This document shows, piece by piece, positions 1-7,118 of a stretch of 9,348 nucleotides of DNA. Position numbers and translations under genes: made by a program. The stretch covers positions 1 to 9,348 of the forward strand of contig QHOJ01000191.1 in the NCBI GenBank assembly GCA_003218735.1. The letters are read 5' to 3'. How positions within the stretch are numbered: the first letter of the stretch is position 1; every line of letters starts with the position of its first letter. The DNA is from Verrucomicrobiota bacterium (GTDB lineage: Bacteria > Verrucomicrobiota > Verrucomicrobiia > Chthoniobacterales > UBA10450). The notes under the pieces are model-generated. The model was not told where the DNA came from, searched no databases, and saw only the letters and a program-made list of their open reading frames with translations.

Positions 1-516
1 TTGTTTGGCGATACGATTGGCACTATGGCGCTTGGCCTGCAAACATTGCCCAGCGTCTGCTGGGTCCCGCTCGCGCTCTTATGGTTTGGGCAAACAGAAG
101 CGGCCATGCTTTTTGTGGTGGTGATGGGAACCCTGTGGTCGGTGGTCATCGCAGCTGAAACCGGCGTGCGCAATGTTCCACCGATTTACCGCCGCGCCGC
201 GCTAACCATGGGATCCAAGCGGTTGCACATGTGGTTCAAAGTCATCCTGCCCGCGGCGCTACCCTTTATCGTCAGCGGAATGAAGCAAGGCTGGGCCTTT
301 GCCTGGCGCTCACTCATGGCAGCGGAAATCTTTGTGACGATCCTTACCGGTTTTGGGCTTGGTCAACTTCTACATTATGGGCGTGAATTGAGCGCAATGG
401 ATCAAGTCATCGCGATCATGCTTGTGATCGTTGTCATCGGTTTGCTTGCGGACAAGATCTTCTTTTCTCCGATAGAAAAATTTCTCCATCGCCGGTGGGG
501 CACGAGTCAGGCATGA
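1..516 (+). CDS. ABC transporter permease, nitrate/sulfonate/taurine type (3' part)
   Basis: This is the inner-membrane channel subunit of a SsuC/TauC/NrtB-like importer (BPD_transp_1 family). The frame is open from the first base. The first visible residues already lie inside the transmembrane domain, so the TTG at position 1 is not the real start; family members are usually about 250 residues and only the last 171 are here. The EAA-loop signature that docks the ATPase is visible: Ala-Ala-Leu-Thr-Met-Gly at about residues 66-71, followed by F-K-V-I-L-P-A-A-L-P. Hydrophobic segments flank it, and the tail has the usual positively charged end after a final membrane helix (PIEKFLHRRWG). The transported substrate cannot be read from the permease alone, and the binding protein and ATPase are presumably upstream, outside the window. 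Its TGA overlaps the ATG of the HPr gene, which suggests translational coupling. The family call is firm; the substrate is unknown. Confidence 0.88.
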   Translation: MFGDTIGTMALGLQTLPSVCWVPLALLWFGQTEAAMLFVVVMGTLWSVVIAAETGVRNVPPIYRRAALTMGSKRLHMWFKVILPAALPFIVSGMKQGWAFAWRSLMAAEIFVTILTGFGLGQLLHYGRELSAMDQVIAIMLVIVVIGLLADKIFFSPIEKFLHRRWGTSQA

Positions 517-815
517 GATTTGGCGAGAAACGCGCGCCTGTCTCCGCACAACGCGAGGTGCGCATCACTAATGAGCTTGGTCTGCATGCGCGACCGGCCG
601 CCGAGTTCGTCAAACGGGCGAACGGTTTCCGATCGGAAATCTGGGTCGTGAAAGACGGAAAGCGGTATTCTGCTGCCAGTCTCATCGACATCCTCCGCGC
701 TAACCTTGATTGCGGCGCGACGGCCACACTCGAAGCACGCGGCGTCGATGCGGAAGAGGCCCTTGAGCGACTAGAGAAGTTGCTAGCGGAATTCCACGAG
801 CGGGAAAAAACCTAA
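513..815 (+). CDS. HPr family phosphocarrier protein
   Basis: Small cytoplasmic phosphocarrier of about 100 residues. The active-site motif G-L-H-A-R-P-A-A-E-F holds the phosphorylatable His25. Ser56, in Y-S-A-A-S-L, lies 31 residues later, the same spacing as His15 and Ser46 in classical HPr, so HPr-kinase regulation is possible. The rest of the fold is recognisable, including the G-V-D-A-E-E-A-L C-terminal helix. About ten extra N-terminal residues precede the usual start of the domain. I chose the ATG at 513 because it overlaps the permease stop as ATGA; a GTG at 495 in the same frame would add six residues. There is no enzyme I or EII gene in view, so a role in carbohydrate uptake is not implied. 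A regulatory or nitrogen-PTS-like role is an inference. Its TAA overlaps the stop of the opposing DUF1460 gene. Confidence 0.9.
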   Translation: MRFGEKRAPVSAQREVRITNELGLHARPAAEFVKRANGFRSEIWVVKDGKRYSAASLIDILRANLDCGATATLEARGVDAEEALERLEKLLAEFHEREKT

Positions 816-1699
816 CGCAACGGGCGCGCGACCAGGATTCCGCTATCTGTCCGATAGCGATACAAATATTTTGAAGGCTGCGCATCCACGATGACGCGGC
901 CGGAATTCCCCGGTGAAGAGGCGTGCATGAAATGAAGAACGCCGTCATTGGTGCGGAGCGCCAACCCGACGTGTGCGGTCGAATAAAGTCCATTTCGGTC
1001 CCGCGAAATAATTCCAATGACATCGCCGCTGCGTAATTTTGGTTCGATTCCAGCGACGCGATTCTTCGGAATTTCATACAATGGGCGCGACGAAACATTC
1101 GCCTCCATTCGCGCGAGCGGCCCGAGCAGAGAGCGGTTCGCCGCCAGATAACGGTAATGCCGCCAGCCCACGCTCATCTCGCGTGCGGAATGCGGAACGC
1201 TGCGACCGCCAAGACTACGCGTTAGATCTTCCACCAAACCGCGACGATCATTGTCGTAAAGCCAATCCTCCAAATAATGCAGACGCGAAAGATATTCACC
1301 TGTGCATTCGCCGCTGCGATAGCGGTCGATCTCGATGTAGTGCAGCAAACGTTCGGGAGTCCAATTCGATTCCGGCTCGTTCAGCATCCGGGCGAAGCCG
1401 AGGGCGATTTCGAAAAACGTCCAGCAATCCATTCCTTGAAAATTCACCGACGGCGACTCGATACGGTTATCGATTTCGAGGGTAAAATGTTTGTAGCGCG
1501 TGCCGACGAGGGCCTGACCGACAGCGGCCGTCCGTTCACCGATTGGCAACTCCGCCCAATTCTCCGATTTGGCCTTCGCAACCAGCCGATTGAATTGGTC
1601 CTGCCCTCTGAAAATCGTGCTCAATGGCAGACGCGATTCCATCGCTCCCGCCGTAGAGCAAATCAACACCAGCGGAATTAGGATTTTCCAACAACACAT
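812..1699 (-). CDS. DUF1460 family N-acetylmuramoyl-L-alanine amidase-like protein, exported
   Basis: Predicted secreted or periplasmic cysteine hydrolase of the DUF1460 family, related to NlpC/P60-type papain-fold enzymes. Characterised or structurally solved relatives are assigned to cell-wall peptide or amide cleavage. Numbered from the ATG at 1699, residues 1-19 form a signal peptide with a hydrophobic core (ILIPLVLIC) and an A-G-A cleavage site. The nucleophile motif G-M-D-C-W-T-F-F-E places the catalytic Cys at about residue 92. The motif S-T-A-H-V-G-L-A-L supplies the likely catalytic His at about 243. A second conserved H-A-S-S follows at about 259. The length of 295 residues fits a single complete domain. 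A GTG at 1708 in the same frame would add three residues; I preferred the ATG. The Cys in the signal region is not in a good lipobox, because Ile rather than Gly/Ala/Ser precedes it. It stands alone, divergent from the hydrolase gene at 1814. The exact bond cleaved is not shown by the sequence. Confidence 0.85.
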   Translation of the reverse strand: MCCWKILIPLVLICSTAGAMESRLPLSTIFRGQDQFNRLVAKAKSENWAELPIGERTAAVGQALVGTRYKHFTLEIDNRIESPSVNFQGMDCWTFFEIALGFARMLNEPESNWTPERLLHYIEIDRYRSGECTGEYLSRLHYLEDWLYDNDRRGLVEDLTRSLGGRSVPHSAREMSVGWRHYRYLAANRSLLGPLARMEANVSSRPLYEIPKNRVAGIEPKLRSGDVIGIISRDRNGLYSTAHVGLALRTNDGVLHFMHASSPGNSGRVIVDAQPSKYLYRYRTDSGILVARPLR

Positions 1700-1766
1700 A
1701 TCGCGCACAACTCAACGCGGAATTCCCATTCAATCAACCGGATCGTTAGTCATCACGCCCATCGAT

Positions 1767-1780
1767 GCAAAAGCTTTTGC
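1767..1780. promoter_or_regulatory. 14-bp perfect palindrome in divergent intergenic region
   Basis: The sequence GCAAAAGCTTTTGC reads the same on both strands. It sits in the 114-bp gap between the start codons of the divergent DUF1460 and metallo-hydrolase genes, 67 bp from the first and 33 bp from the second. Position and symmetry fit a binding site for a dimeric regulator, but no known operator consensus is recognised and a chance palindrome cannot be excluded. Confidence 0.3.
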
Positions 1781-1813
1781 TTCACCAAGGCGAGCTTATA
1801 TGCTCTCTCGGTC

Positions 1814-2716
1814 GTGCCGATTCGTTTTTCAAAGAAGAGCCGGAGGAACATCGTTCGCCCAGCGTCCGGAGATGGTGCAGGTAACAAGCGTTCCACGCGC
1901 GTGCGACCTTCGCTTTTTACCAAGCGCGCTGGTGATCATGCGCAGCCGCAATTTCCGAAAATTCGCCAAGGCGAAATTTGCGTCACATGGATCGGACACG
2001 CTTCGTTCTTAATTCAAACTCACGAAGTCAATGTCTTGATTGATCCAATCTGGTCGAAGTGGCTCAAGGTCGTCAAGCGATTGAAGCAGCCGGGCTTTGA
2101 AATTCATCATCTGCCCTCAATCGATTTTGTTCTGGTTACGCACGCCCATTTCGATCATCTCGACCGGCGCACTTTGCGGCGCGTGGCGGCCGATCAACCG
2201 ATTGCTGTTCCTATCGGAGTGGGAAATCTGGTCCACGATCTCGGTTTTCACATTGTGCACGAACTCGATTACTGGCAAACGGTGGAGCTTGGACCGCTCA
2301 AGATTTCGCTGACGCCGTGTCAGCACTGGGGGGCGCGATTTCTCGCCGACTTGCATCGCGACTTCGGCGGATTTGTCATCGCCGTGGATGGTCGCACCAT
2401 TTTTCACTGTGGGGATAGCGCTTATTTCCCCGGGTTCAAGGAAATCGGCCAGCGCTACAAGATCGATATCGCTCTGCTTCCGATCGGCGCTTACGAGACG
2501 CCAACCGGCCGTGAAGCTCACATGAACCCGGAGGAAGCGGTGAAAGCGTTTCTGGAGCTTCGCGCCAAAACTTTGGTGCCGATGCACTACGGAACTTTTC
2601 GCCTCGGGTTTGAACCGCTCCACGAACCGCCGGAGCGATTACTCGCGTGCGCCCGCGCCCGTGGCATCGAGGACAAGGTCCTCGTCATGACTGAGGGAAA
2701 GCCGGTCGTTCTCTGA
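1814..2716 (+). CDS. MBL-fold metal-dependent hydrolase, UlaG/NAPE-PLD-like
   Basis: Predicted zinc-dependent hydrolase of the metallo-beta-lactamase superfamily, in the branch of bacterial proteins related to N-acyl-phosphatidylethanolamine phospholipase D and UlaG. The binuclear metal site is complete. T-H-A-H-F-D-H gives His110, His112, Asp114 and His115. Q-H-W-G-A-R gives His171. C-G-D-S gives the bridging Asp201. P-M-H-Y-G-T-F gives His258. An additional H-M-N-P-E-E-A motif at about 236 is typical of this branch. The N-terminal domain strand T-W-I-G-H-A-S begins near residue 58. The preceding 50 or so residues are basic and poorly conserved in style, so the GTG start at 1814 is uncertain; no good Shine-Dalgarno is seen and the frame is open further upstream without an ATG. 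At 300 residues it has the usual family length. No signal peptide is seen, so a cytoplasmic location is likely. The substrate is unknown; a phosphodiester or lactone are the usual options. Confidence 0.85.
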   Translation: MPIRFSKKSRRNIVRPASGDGAGNKRSTRVRPSLFTKRAGDHAQPQFPKIRQGEICVTWIGHASFLIQTHEVNVLIDPIWSKWLKVVKRLKQPGFEIHHLPSIDFVLVTHAHFDHLDRRTLRRVAADQPIAVPIGVGNLVHDLGFHIVHELDYWQTVELGPLKISLTPCQHWGARFLADLHRDFGGFVIAVDGRTIFHCGDSAYFPGFKEIGQRYKIDIALLPIGAYETPTGREAHMNPEEAVKAFLELRAKTLVPMHYGTFRLGFEPLHEPPERLLACARARGIEDKVLVMTEGKPVVL

Positions 2717-2735
2717 GAAAATAATTTTCTGGCCC

Positions 2736-2802
2736 CAGATGAACACAGATGAAACACAGATCAGCAGATCTCTTTCTCTGCATCTGTGAAATTCCGTGTT
2801 AA
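2736..2802. repeat. Imperfect inverted repeat with CACAGAT tandem words
   Basis: The left arm (2742-2761, AACACAGATGAAACACAGAT) pairs imperfectly with the right arm (2782-2800, ATCTGTGAAATTCCGTGTT). The loop between them is about 20 nt and contains a further short stem (GCAGA/TCTGC). The left arm is itself a tandem of CAGAT-type words. The layout is that of a dispersed intergenic palindromic element rather than a terminator, since no T-run follows. It fills nearly the whole gap between the hydrolase and the membrane protein gene and includes the GTG used as the latter's start. Copy number in the genome cannot be judged from one window. Confidence 0.6.
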
Positions 2803-3484
2803 TCAGTCGCTAAATTTCTTCGGCGTGATCAGCGCTGGCTTAATTGTCGTCGCGTTCTGCCTCATTCTTCTCTGGCACGATCCGTTCGTTTTTTGGAATG
2901 ACGATTATGAACTGTCCGTGCTCCCCGTCTTCGCCGATGTGGCGCGCAGTTGGTCGGAAGGCCACTGGCCGCTCTTAAGTCCGTATTCTTGGGTCTGCGG
3001 CAATCTGGCCGGCGAATTTCAGTACGGAACCTTTTCGCTTTTTGTAAACGCGGCCGTCGTTCTCATATGGAAATTTCCGCTCACGTTTGCGCAACAAGCT
3101 GCCGCGCTTTCCATGATACACCTGAGTATTCTTGCGATCGGTGCGTTTTTGCTCGCGCGGGACCGCCGATTTTCCATTGCGTTGTCGATCTTCGTCGCGC
3201 TGGTCGCGTCTTTGAACGGCTGGATCATTTGTTGGGGCGCGACCGACTGGTTCGGCGCGCTCGGCGCGTTCGCCTGGTTGCCGTGGGCGTGGTGGGGAGC
3301 GGAACGCGCGCTGGATCAAAAACGGACGCTTTCCTTACACGGTCTTGATGCTGGCGCTTTTGATCGCGTGGTTGTCGATCAAGTTGTTAGGCGAAACCCG
3401 CAGCATCATTTCGATTTTGCCATTGTGTTTCGGCGCGCTTCTCGGGCTGGGACTTTCTGCGCCAGCGTGGTTGTCGCTTCTTGA
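2786..3484 (+). CDS. YfhO-like polytopic membrane protein, N-terminal part (frameshifted)
   Basis: This is the N-terminal part of a large multi-pass membrane protein of the YfhO / GT-C glycosyltransferase-like type. It has a first membrane helix at about residues 12-30, then a short extracytoplasmic loop with W-N-D-D-Y-E, whose acidic pair resembles the catalytic acidic loop of GT-C enzymes. The stretch G-N-L-A-G-E-F-Q-Y-G-T-F follows at about residues 72-83 and is characteristic of the family. Several more helices end in a tryptophan-rich segment near residues 153-170. Residues 1 to about 181 are convincing. From about 3329 to the stop the protein loses its hydrophobic pattern and becomes an out-of-frame tail, while the family sequence continues in another frame at 3330. 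The GTG start lies inside an inverted repeat and has no clear Shine-Dalgarno; a GTG at 2825 is an alternative. As written it is a truncated product and probably not functional on its own. Confidence 0.7.
   Translation: MKFRVNQSLNFFGVISAGLIVVAFCLILLWHDPFVFWNDDYELSVLPVFADVARSWSEGHWPLLSPYSWVCGNLAGEFQYGTFSLFVNAAVVLIWKFPLTFAQQAAALSMIHLSILAIGAFLLARDRRFSIALSIFVALVASLNGWIICWGATDWFGALGAFAWLPWAWWGAERALDQKRTLSLHGLDAGAFDRVVVDQVVRRNPQHHFDFAIVFRRASRAGTFCASVVVAS
3318..3330 (+). other. Frameshift site in the YfhO-like gene
   Basis: The reading frame of the upstream part runs to about 3328 and the family-like sequence resumes one frame over at about 3330 (F-P-Y-T-V-L-M-L-A). A run of five A lies at 3318-3322. 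Removing one A gives a continuous reading A-L-D-Q-N-G-R-F-P-Y-T-V and a single protein of about 712 residues from 2786 to 4925. A real mutation, a sequencing error or a somewhat larger out-of-frame deletion would all give this picture. Confidence 0.75.
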
Positions 3485-4925
3485 TCTGATTCATGGTTCC
3501 GCGCGCGAGCTGCAGCCCGCATCCACGCACTGGCAATGGCTCGTTCCGCCCGCCGCGCTGCCCGGATTAATTCTTCCCAGTTGGACCGTAAACTGGGCCA
3601 ATTTTTACACTCGTTATGTTCCGCACACCGCAACAGAACTGGCGTGCGGTCTTGTCCCATCGGTGGCGCTCCTCGCCGGGTTAGTCGTTTGCGGGCGCCA
3701 ACTCGTTAGGCAAATTAAATGGGAACTTACCTTGCTCTTGTTCGTCTTCTTGCTTGCGATGCTGCCGACCACGGGCGTTTTTCGTTGGAGCTTTCGCTGG
3801 CTTCCTCTTTTCCACTTGGTTCTCGCAATTTGTGCGGCGGAAGCGTTGCGATCTTTGTACGATTCGATCAAGTTAGGGTCACCGGCCCCGGCTACAACGG
3901 CGCTCGTACTCGTGGTTCTGATCGCGGTTACGATGTCGATCCTGAACAGAGGCGGTCAATATGCTTTCCCGTTGACTTGGATTTTTCTCGGGCTCTCCGC
4001 GCTTTGGTTTCTTTTGGATGTTTTTTTCCGCAGTTCCGAGCTTCGCGAATGGACGCCTGCGGCGATCGCATTTCTGGCACTACTAACAACGTATCTCTGC
4101 ATCCCGCCGAACTGCGGTGTTCCGAAGTATAACCTCTCTCAAAAACTGCTTGAACCCGCGCCGCTCGACCCACAACGCCTTTACCTCAGCATCTATCCAT
4201 GGGCGGAGGAGGCATACCGCGTCGAGAAAAAACCTCAGCCGGTCGGACAAATTGTGCGTCCCGGGAGCACATCGATGTGGGCTGGATTGCGTTTCATCAA
4301 TGGTTATAGCCCAATCCGGCCGGCTGGAATCGCGCGTGAATTTTATGCCACAATTCACGGCGAAATTGACCCAGGAACGGGAGACTACTTACTCAACTAT
4401 AAGGCTGGCGAAGGCGGCGAATTGGCACGACTTGGCGTGGATGGAATCGTTGTGGCGCGAGAATTGGATATCGCTCCTCAACCGCCCTCTGACTGGCAAC
4501 TGGTCGTTTCGACAGATGAAGGACGTGTTTTCCATCGACGCGGTGCGCCGCTCGCGCGAGTGCGTTCGGTCGTTTCGATTGATTCGCGGCCTAATGAGCA
4601 ATTTGTCCCCGCGACAATTTCGCGAATTAACGATTCGCGAAATCGCGTTGAAGCAGATGTCGATGTACCCAGCGGCGATCGGTCGGCGCTGCTGACTTTT
4701 TCACGTCCGTATTTCCGCGGATACGAAGCGCGACTGGGCAATCAACAGCTCGCGATCACTTCGTACCGCGGATTATTTCCGGTTGTCGAGGTTCCGGCCG
4801 GCGTCCACGGACGGCTCACGCTCACTTACCGACCGTATTGGTTAAAGTGGGGAAGCGAGGCAGCTGTCGCTTGCGCTCTGGTGTTTATGTTGAGCTCTTT
4901 CGCTGCGATTCCTCAGCGGAGATAG
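3345..4925 (+). CDS. YfhO-like polytopic membrane protein, C-terminal part (frameshifted)
   Basis: This is the continuation of the same gene in another frame. Roughly eight hydrophobic segments span residues 1-255. Next comes a soluble, beta-rich extracytoplasmic region (about 260-500) and a final membrane helix near 503-521. The end of the soluble region has the layout usual at the C terminus of YfhO-like proteins: R-P-Y-F-R-G-Y-E-A-R-L-G, then a V-P-A-G-V-H-G turn and L-T-Y-R-P-Y-W. Such proteins are thought to act in transfer of sugars from lipid carriers to cell-surface polymers, but the acceptor is not readable here. The TTG at 3345 is only the first start-like codon in this frame; family-like residues (G-R-F-P-Y-T-V) lie just upstream of it, so this is not an independent gene. 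The stop is 7 bp from the convergent E2 stop. Confidence 0.72.
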   Translation: MMLALLIAWLSIKLLGETRSIISILPLCFGALLGLGLSAPAWLSLLDLIHGSARELQPASTHWQWLVPPAALPGLILPSWTVNWANFYTRYVPHTATELACGLVPSVALLAGLVVCGRQLVRQIKWELTLLLFVFLLAMLPTTGVFRWSFRWLPLFHLVLAICAAEALRSLYDSIKLGSPAPATTALVLVVLIAVTMSILNRGGQYAFPLTWIFLGLSALWFLLDVFFRSSELREWTPAAIAFLALLTTYLCIPPNCGVPKYNLSQKLLEPAPLDPQRLYLSIYPWAEEAYRVEKKPQPVGQIVRPGSTSMWAGLRFINGYSPIRPAGIAREFYATIHGEIDPGTGDYLLNYKAGEGGELARLGVDGIVVARELDIAPQPPSDWQLVVSTDEGRVFHRRGAPLARVRSVVSIDSRPNEQFVPATISRINDSRNRVEADVDVPSGDRSALLTFSRPYFRGYEARLGNQQLAITSYRGLFPVVEVPAGVHGRLTLTYRPYWLKWGSEAAVACALVFMLSSFAAIPQRR

Positions 4926-4932
4926 GTCGCCG

Positions 4933-6141
4933 CTACAGCTTTTTCGGACCGTCCAACAGTTCAATCACACGTTTGAGCAAGCGTCCGGCGCCGCCGCCAT
5001 CTATGCTGCGATGATCGAAGCTCAATGTGATCTGCGCCTCTGTCTTCGGAACAAATTCCTTTTTCTCTTCATTCCACGAGGGAACTTTTTTCCCAACTCC
5101 CAAGCCGAGGAGCAAAGTTTGATCGGGCAGGGGAATCGGCGTGCCCCATTCCATTCCGAATGTCCCGAAATTGGAGACGGTCGCGATCCCGCCGGCTTGC
5201 ATGTCCGGTGAAATCCGCCGGTGTCGTGCAAGGTCGACAAGTTCCTTGTATTTCGTCGTAAGATCGACAAGTGACGTTTTGTCAGCGGAGCGAATCACGG
5301 GTACCATGATTCCATCCTCGGCTTCCACGGCGATACCGATATCAATGGAGCTCGATTGCACAACGCGGGTGCCGATTAATTTCGCGGCCGCGCCCGGATT
5401 TTCTGCAAGAGCCACAGCGAGCGCACGCACCGCATAAAGACCGGGACCCGGCTTGGGATCGCGCGATTGTCTATCTTGCAACACAGGATCGAGATTTACT
5501 GATGAACCAATCGTTGAGAGCGGCCGGGTCCAACTGCGTCGCATCGCGTCCGCCACGCCTGCGCGAATCGCGGAAGCTACGTGCACGGTCTTGTTCTCGA
5601 TCTTGCGCAGAAAAATTTCGAGGTCTTTGATGGTGATGCGGTTGCCTGCGCCGGTTGGAGGAATTCCGGCAAGATCGACATTGGTGAGTTGCAATTCCGC
5701 CATGCGCGCGCGGACCCGCGGAGACAAAAATCCCGCGCCTTTTGCCGCGGCAGGAACTGGCAATCCTCCGGAGGGCCTTACACCCTCGCCGTCCCTTTGG
5801 CGCGCCGCGATGGCAGTTTGTTCTTCGCGTCCGGGAATTTCCCTGGCCATTCCTTTTGGAGGTTCGGGCGCTGTCTTCTTAAATCTGGCTGCGTCTTCTT
5901 CGCTTGCTTCCACGTATCCGAGCACTGCGCCCACCGGATAGGTTTCCTTCAGTTGCACGCTGATTTTGTCGATCTTGCCTTTGCAAGGCGTAGTCACGCC
6001 CATGACCGCCTTGTTTGTCTCGACGTCGATGATTTCCTGATCGACCGCGACTTCTTCGCCCGGCTTCACTTTGATATCGACAACGGTCGCTTCGGCAATC
6101 GATTCGCCCAGCTGCGGCATGATGATCGGGACCTGCGGCAT
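4933..6141 (-). CDS. Dihydrolipoamide acyltransferase, E2 of a 2-oxoacid dehydrogenase complex
   Basis: Core-forming subunit that takes the acyl group from E1 on a swinging lipoyl arm and passes it to coenzyme A. Three parts are visible in 402 residues. A single lipoyl domain (1-78) carries the lipoylated Lys44 in E-T-N-K-A; the usual form is E-T-D-K-A. A charged and then Pro/Ala/Gly-rich linker spans about 80-136. A peripheral subunit-binding domain (about 138-179, F-L-S-P-R-V-R through I-T-I-K-D-L) docks E1 and E3. The catalytic domain (about 187-402) ends with the active-site motif F-D-H-R-S-I-D-G, giving His377 and Asp381. The ATG sits 5 nt after the E1 beta stop, with a GAG-type ribosome site inside the end of E1 beta, so it is the third gene of the operon. 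Pyruvate is the most likely substrate, but branched-chain oxoacids or acetoin cannot be excluded from the sequence. Confidence 0.93.
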   Translation of the reverse strand: MPQVPIIMPQLGESIAEATVVDIKVKPGEEVAVDQEIIDVETNKAVMGVTTPCKGKIDKISVQLKETYPVGAVLGYVEASEEDAARFKKTAPEPPKGMAREIPGREEQTAIAARQRDGEGVRPSGGLPVPAAAKGAGFLSPRVRARMAELQLTNVDLAGIPPTGAGNRITIKDLEIFLRKIENKTVHVASAIRAGVADAMRRSWTRPLSTIGSSVNLDPVLQDRQSRDPKPGPGLYAVRALAVALAENPGAAAKLIGTRVVQSSSIDIGIAVEAEDGIMVPVIRSADKTSLVDLTTKYKELVDLARHRRISPDMQAGGIATVSNFGTFGMEWGTPIPLPDQTLLLGLGVGKKVPSWNEEKKEFVPKTEAQITLSFDHRSIDGGGAGRLLKRVIELLDGPKKL

Positions 6142-6146
6142 AAAAT

Positions 6147-7118
6147 TTATTCTCGAAGCAATGTGCGGGCCTTATCGGCAATCGTCTTCGCATTGGGGCG
6201 ATGTGCTGCCCAGAGGTTCGGATGATAGGGAATAGGTGTGTCCTTCGCGTTGACGCGCTGCGGCGCGGCGTCGAGCAAATGAAAGCCCTCGCTGGTGACT
6301 CGCGATATCACTTCCGCTGTTGCGCCGCCCCACGGAAATGATTCGCCGACACAGAGCAGACGCCCGGTACGCGCAACCGATGCAAGAATGGTTTCGGTAT
6401 CGAGCGGTTTAACTGTGCGAAGATCGACAACTTCTGTCTCAAAGCCTTCACGAGCCAATTCGTCGGCGACAGCCAGCCCTTCGTGCAACATGGCACTGTA
6501 AGCGACGATGGTAAGATCGCGACCTTCACGCGCGATCCGCGCCCGACCGGTGGGCAAGCCTCCTTCGGTCGGAAGTTTGTCGGCCTTGAGATGGTAATAA
6601 AGATATTTGTGCTCGCAGTAAACAACCGGATCGTCGATCGTGACCGCCTCGATCAGCATCGTGTAAGCATCTTCCACAGTCGCCGGCGTCATCACGATGA
6701 GCCCTGGATAATGGGCGTAGATGGATTCCATGCTTTGGCTGTGAAATGGGCCGCTTCCTTTTGTCCCGCCGCATGGCAAACGGACCGTGATTGGGACCGG
6801 CACATTCGTTCGCCAATAATGTGTGCCGGCGTTGTTTAGAATCTGATTCAGCGCAGTGCTGGAAAAATCGGCAAACTGCATTTCGACAATTGGCCGCATT
6901 CCTTCAAGAGCGGCTCCAATCGCGGCTCCTACCATGGCGTCTTCGCTGATCGGGGTGTTCAGCACGCGCCCCGGAAATTCTTTCGCGAGCCCTTTGGTTG
7001 CCTTGAAAGCGCCGCCGAACGTTCCACCGACATCCTCTCCGTAAATGAAAACGCGCTCATCGTCGCGCAACAGTTTTGCTTGTGCTTCGCGGATCGCTTC
7101 GAGATAAGTGATGCTCAT
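6147..7118 (-). CDS. 2-oxoacid dehydrogenase E1 component, beta subunit
   Basis: Beta subunit of the heterotetrameric, thiamine-diphosphate-dependent decarboxylase. It is a complete 323-residue protein with the transketolase pyrimidine-binding domain first and the C-terminal transketolase domain second. Visible hallmarks are G-E-D-V-G-G (27-32) and N-T-P-I-S-E with the cofactor-activating Glu59. Q-F-A-D-F (81-85) and G-P-F-H-S-Q with His126 are also present, as is V-D-L-R-T-V-K-P-L-D in the C-terminal domain. I chose the ATG at 7118 because it overlaps the E1 alpha stop (ATGA on the minus strand) and starts the family-like sequence M-S-I-T-Y-L-E-A-I-R-E-A. The frame extends 14 codons further upstream into the E1 alpha coding region, but those residues look unrelated. 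There is no separate Shine-Dalgarno, which fits translational coupling to E1 alpha. Confidence 0.94.
   Translation of the reverse strand: MSITYLEAIREAQAKLLRDDERVFIYGEDVGGTFGGAFKATKGLAKEFPGRVLNTPISEDAMVGAAIGAALEGMRPIVEMQFADFSSTALNQILNNAGTHYWRTNVPVPITVRLPCGGTKGSGPFHSQSMESIYAHYPGLIVMTPATVEDAYTMLIEAVTIDDPVVYCEHKYLYYHLKADKLPTEGGLPTGRARIAREGRDLTIVAYSAMLHEGLAVADELAREGFETEVVDLRTVKPLDTETILASVARTGRLLCVGESFPWGGATAEVISRVTSEGFHLLDAAPQRVNAKDTPIPYHPNLWAAHRPNAKTIADKARTLLRE

Noticed and set aside
1..3. TTG at the first base as a true start of the permease
   Set aside because: The first residues already belong to the transmembrane domain and the protein would lack its N-terminal helices; the gene simply enters from outside the window.
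1777..1802. TTGCTT and TATATG as a promoter for the metallo-hydrolase
   Set aside because: The spacer is about 14 bp, too short for a normal promoter, and the -10 would leave almost no leader before the GTG.
1569..2012. A plus-strand frame across the divergent intergenic region, considered as an upstream part of the hydrolase
   Set aside because: It is in a different frame from the hydrolase, covers the antisense of the amidase N terminus and shows no metallo-hydrolase features.
2117..2623. A 168-codon open frame on the minus strand inside the metallo-hydrolase gene
   Set aside because: The sense strand carries a full set of zinc-ligand motifs. The antisense product looks random.
5230..5272. 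Recurring AAGATCGACAAG-like word, also seen at 8162 and in several other places
   Set aside because: Most copies are inside coding sequence at Val/Leu-Asp-Leu-type codons, with varying spacing and orientation context, so shared codon use explains them better than a regulatory motif.
5581..6225. A 214-codon open frame on the plus strand opposite E2 and the end of E1 beta
   Set aside because: It is antisense to the lipoyl and linker regions of E2; the composition is an artefact of the opposite strand and there is no family resemblance.
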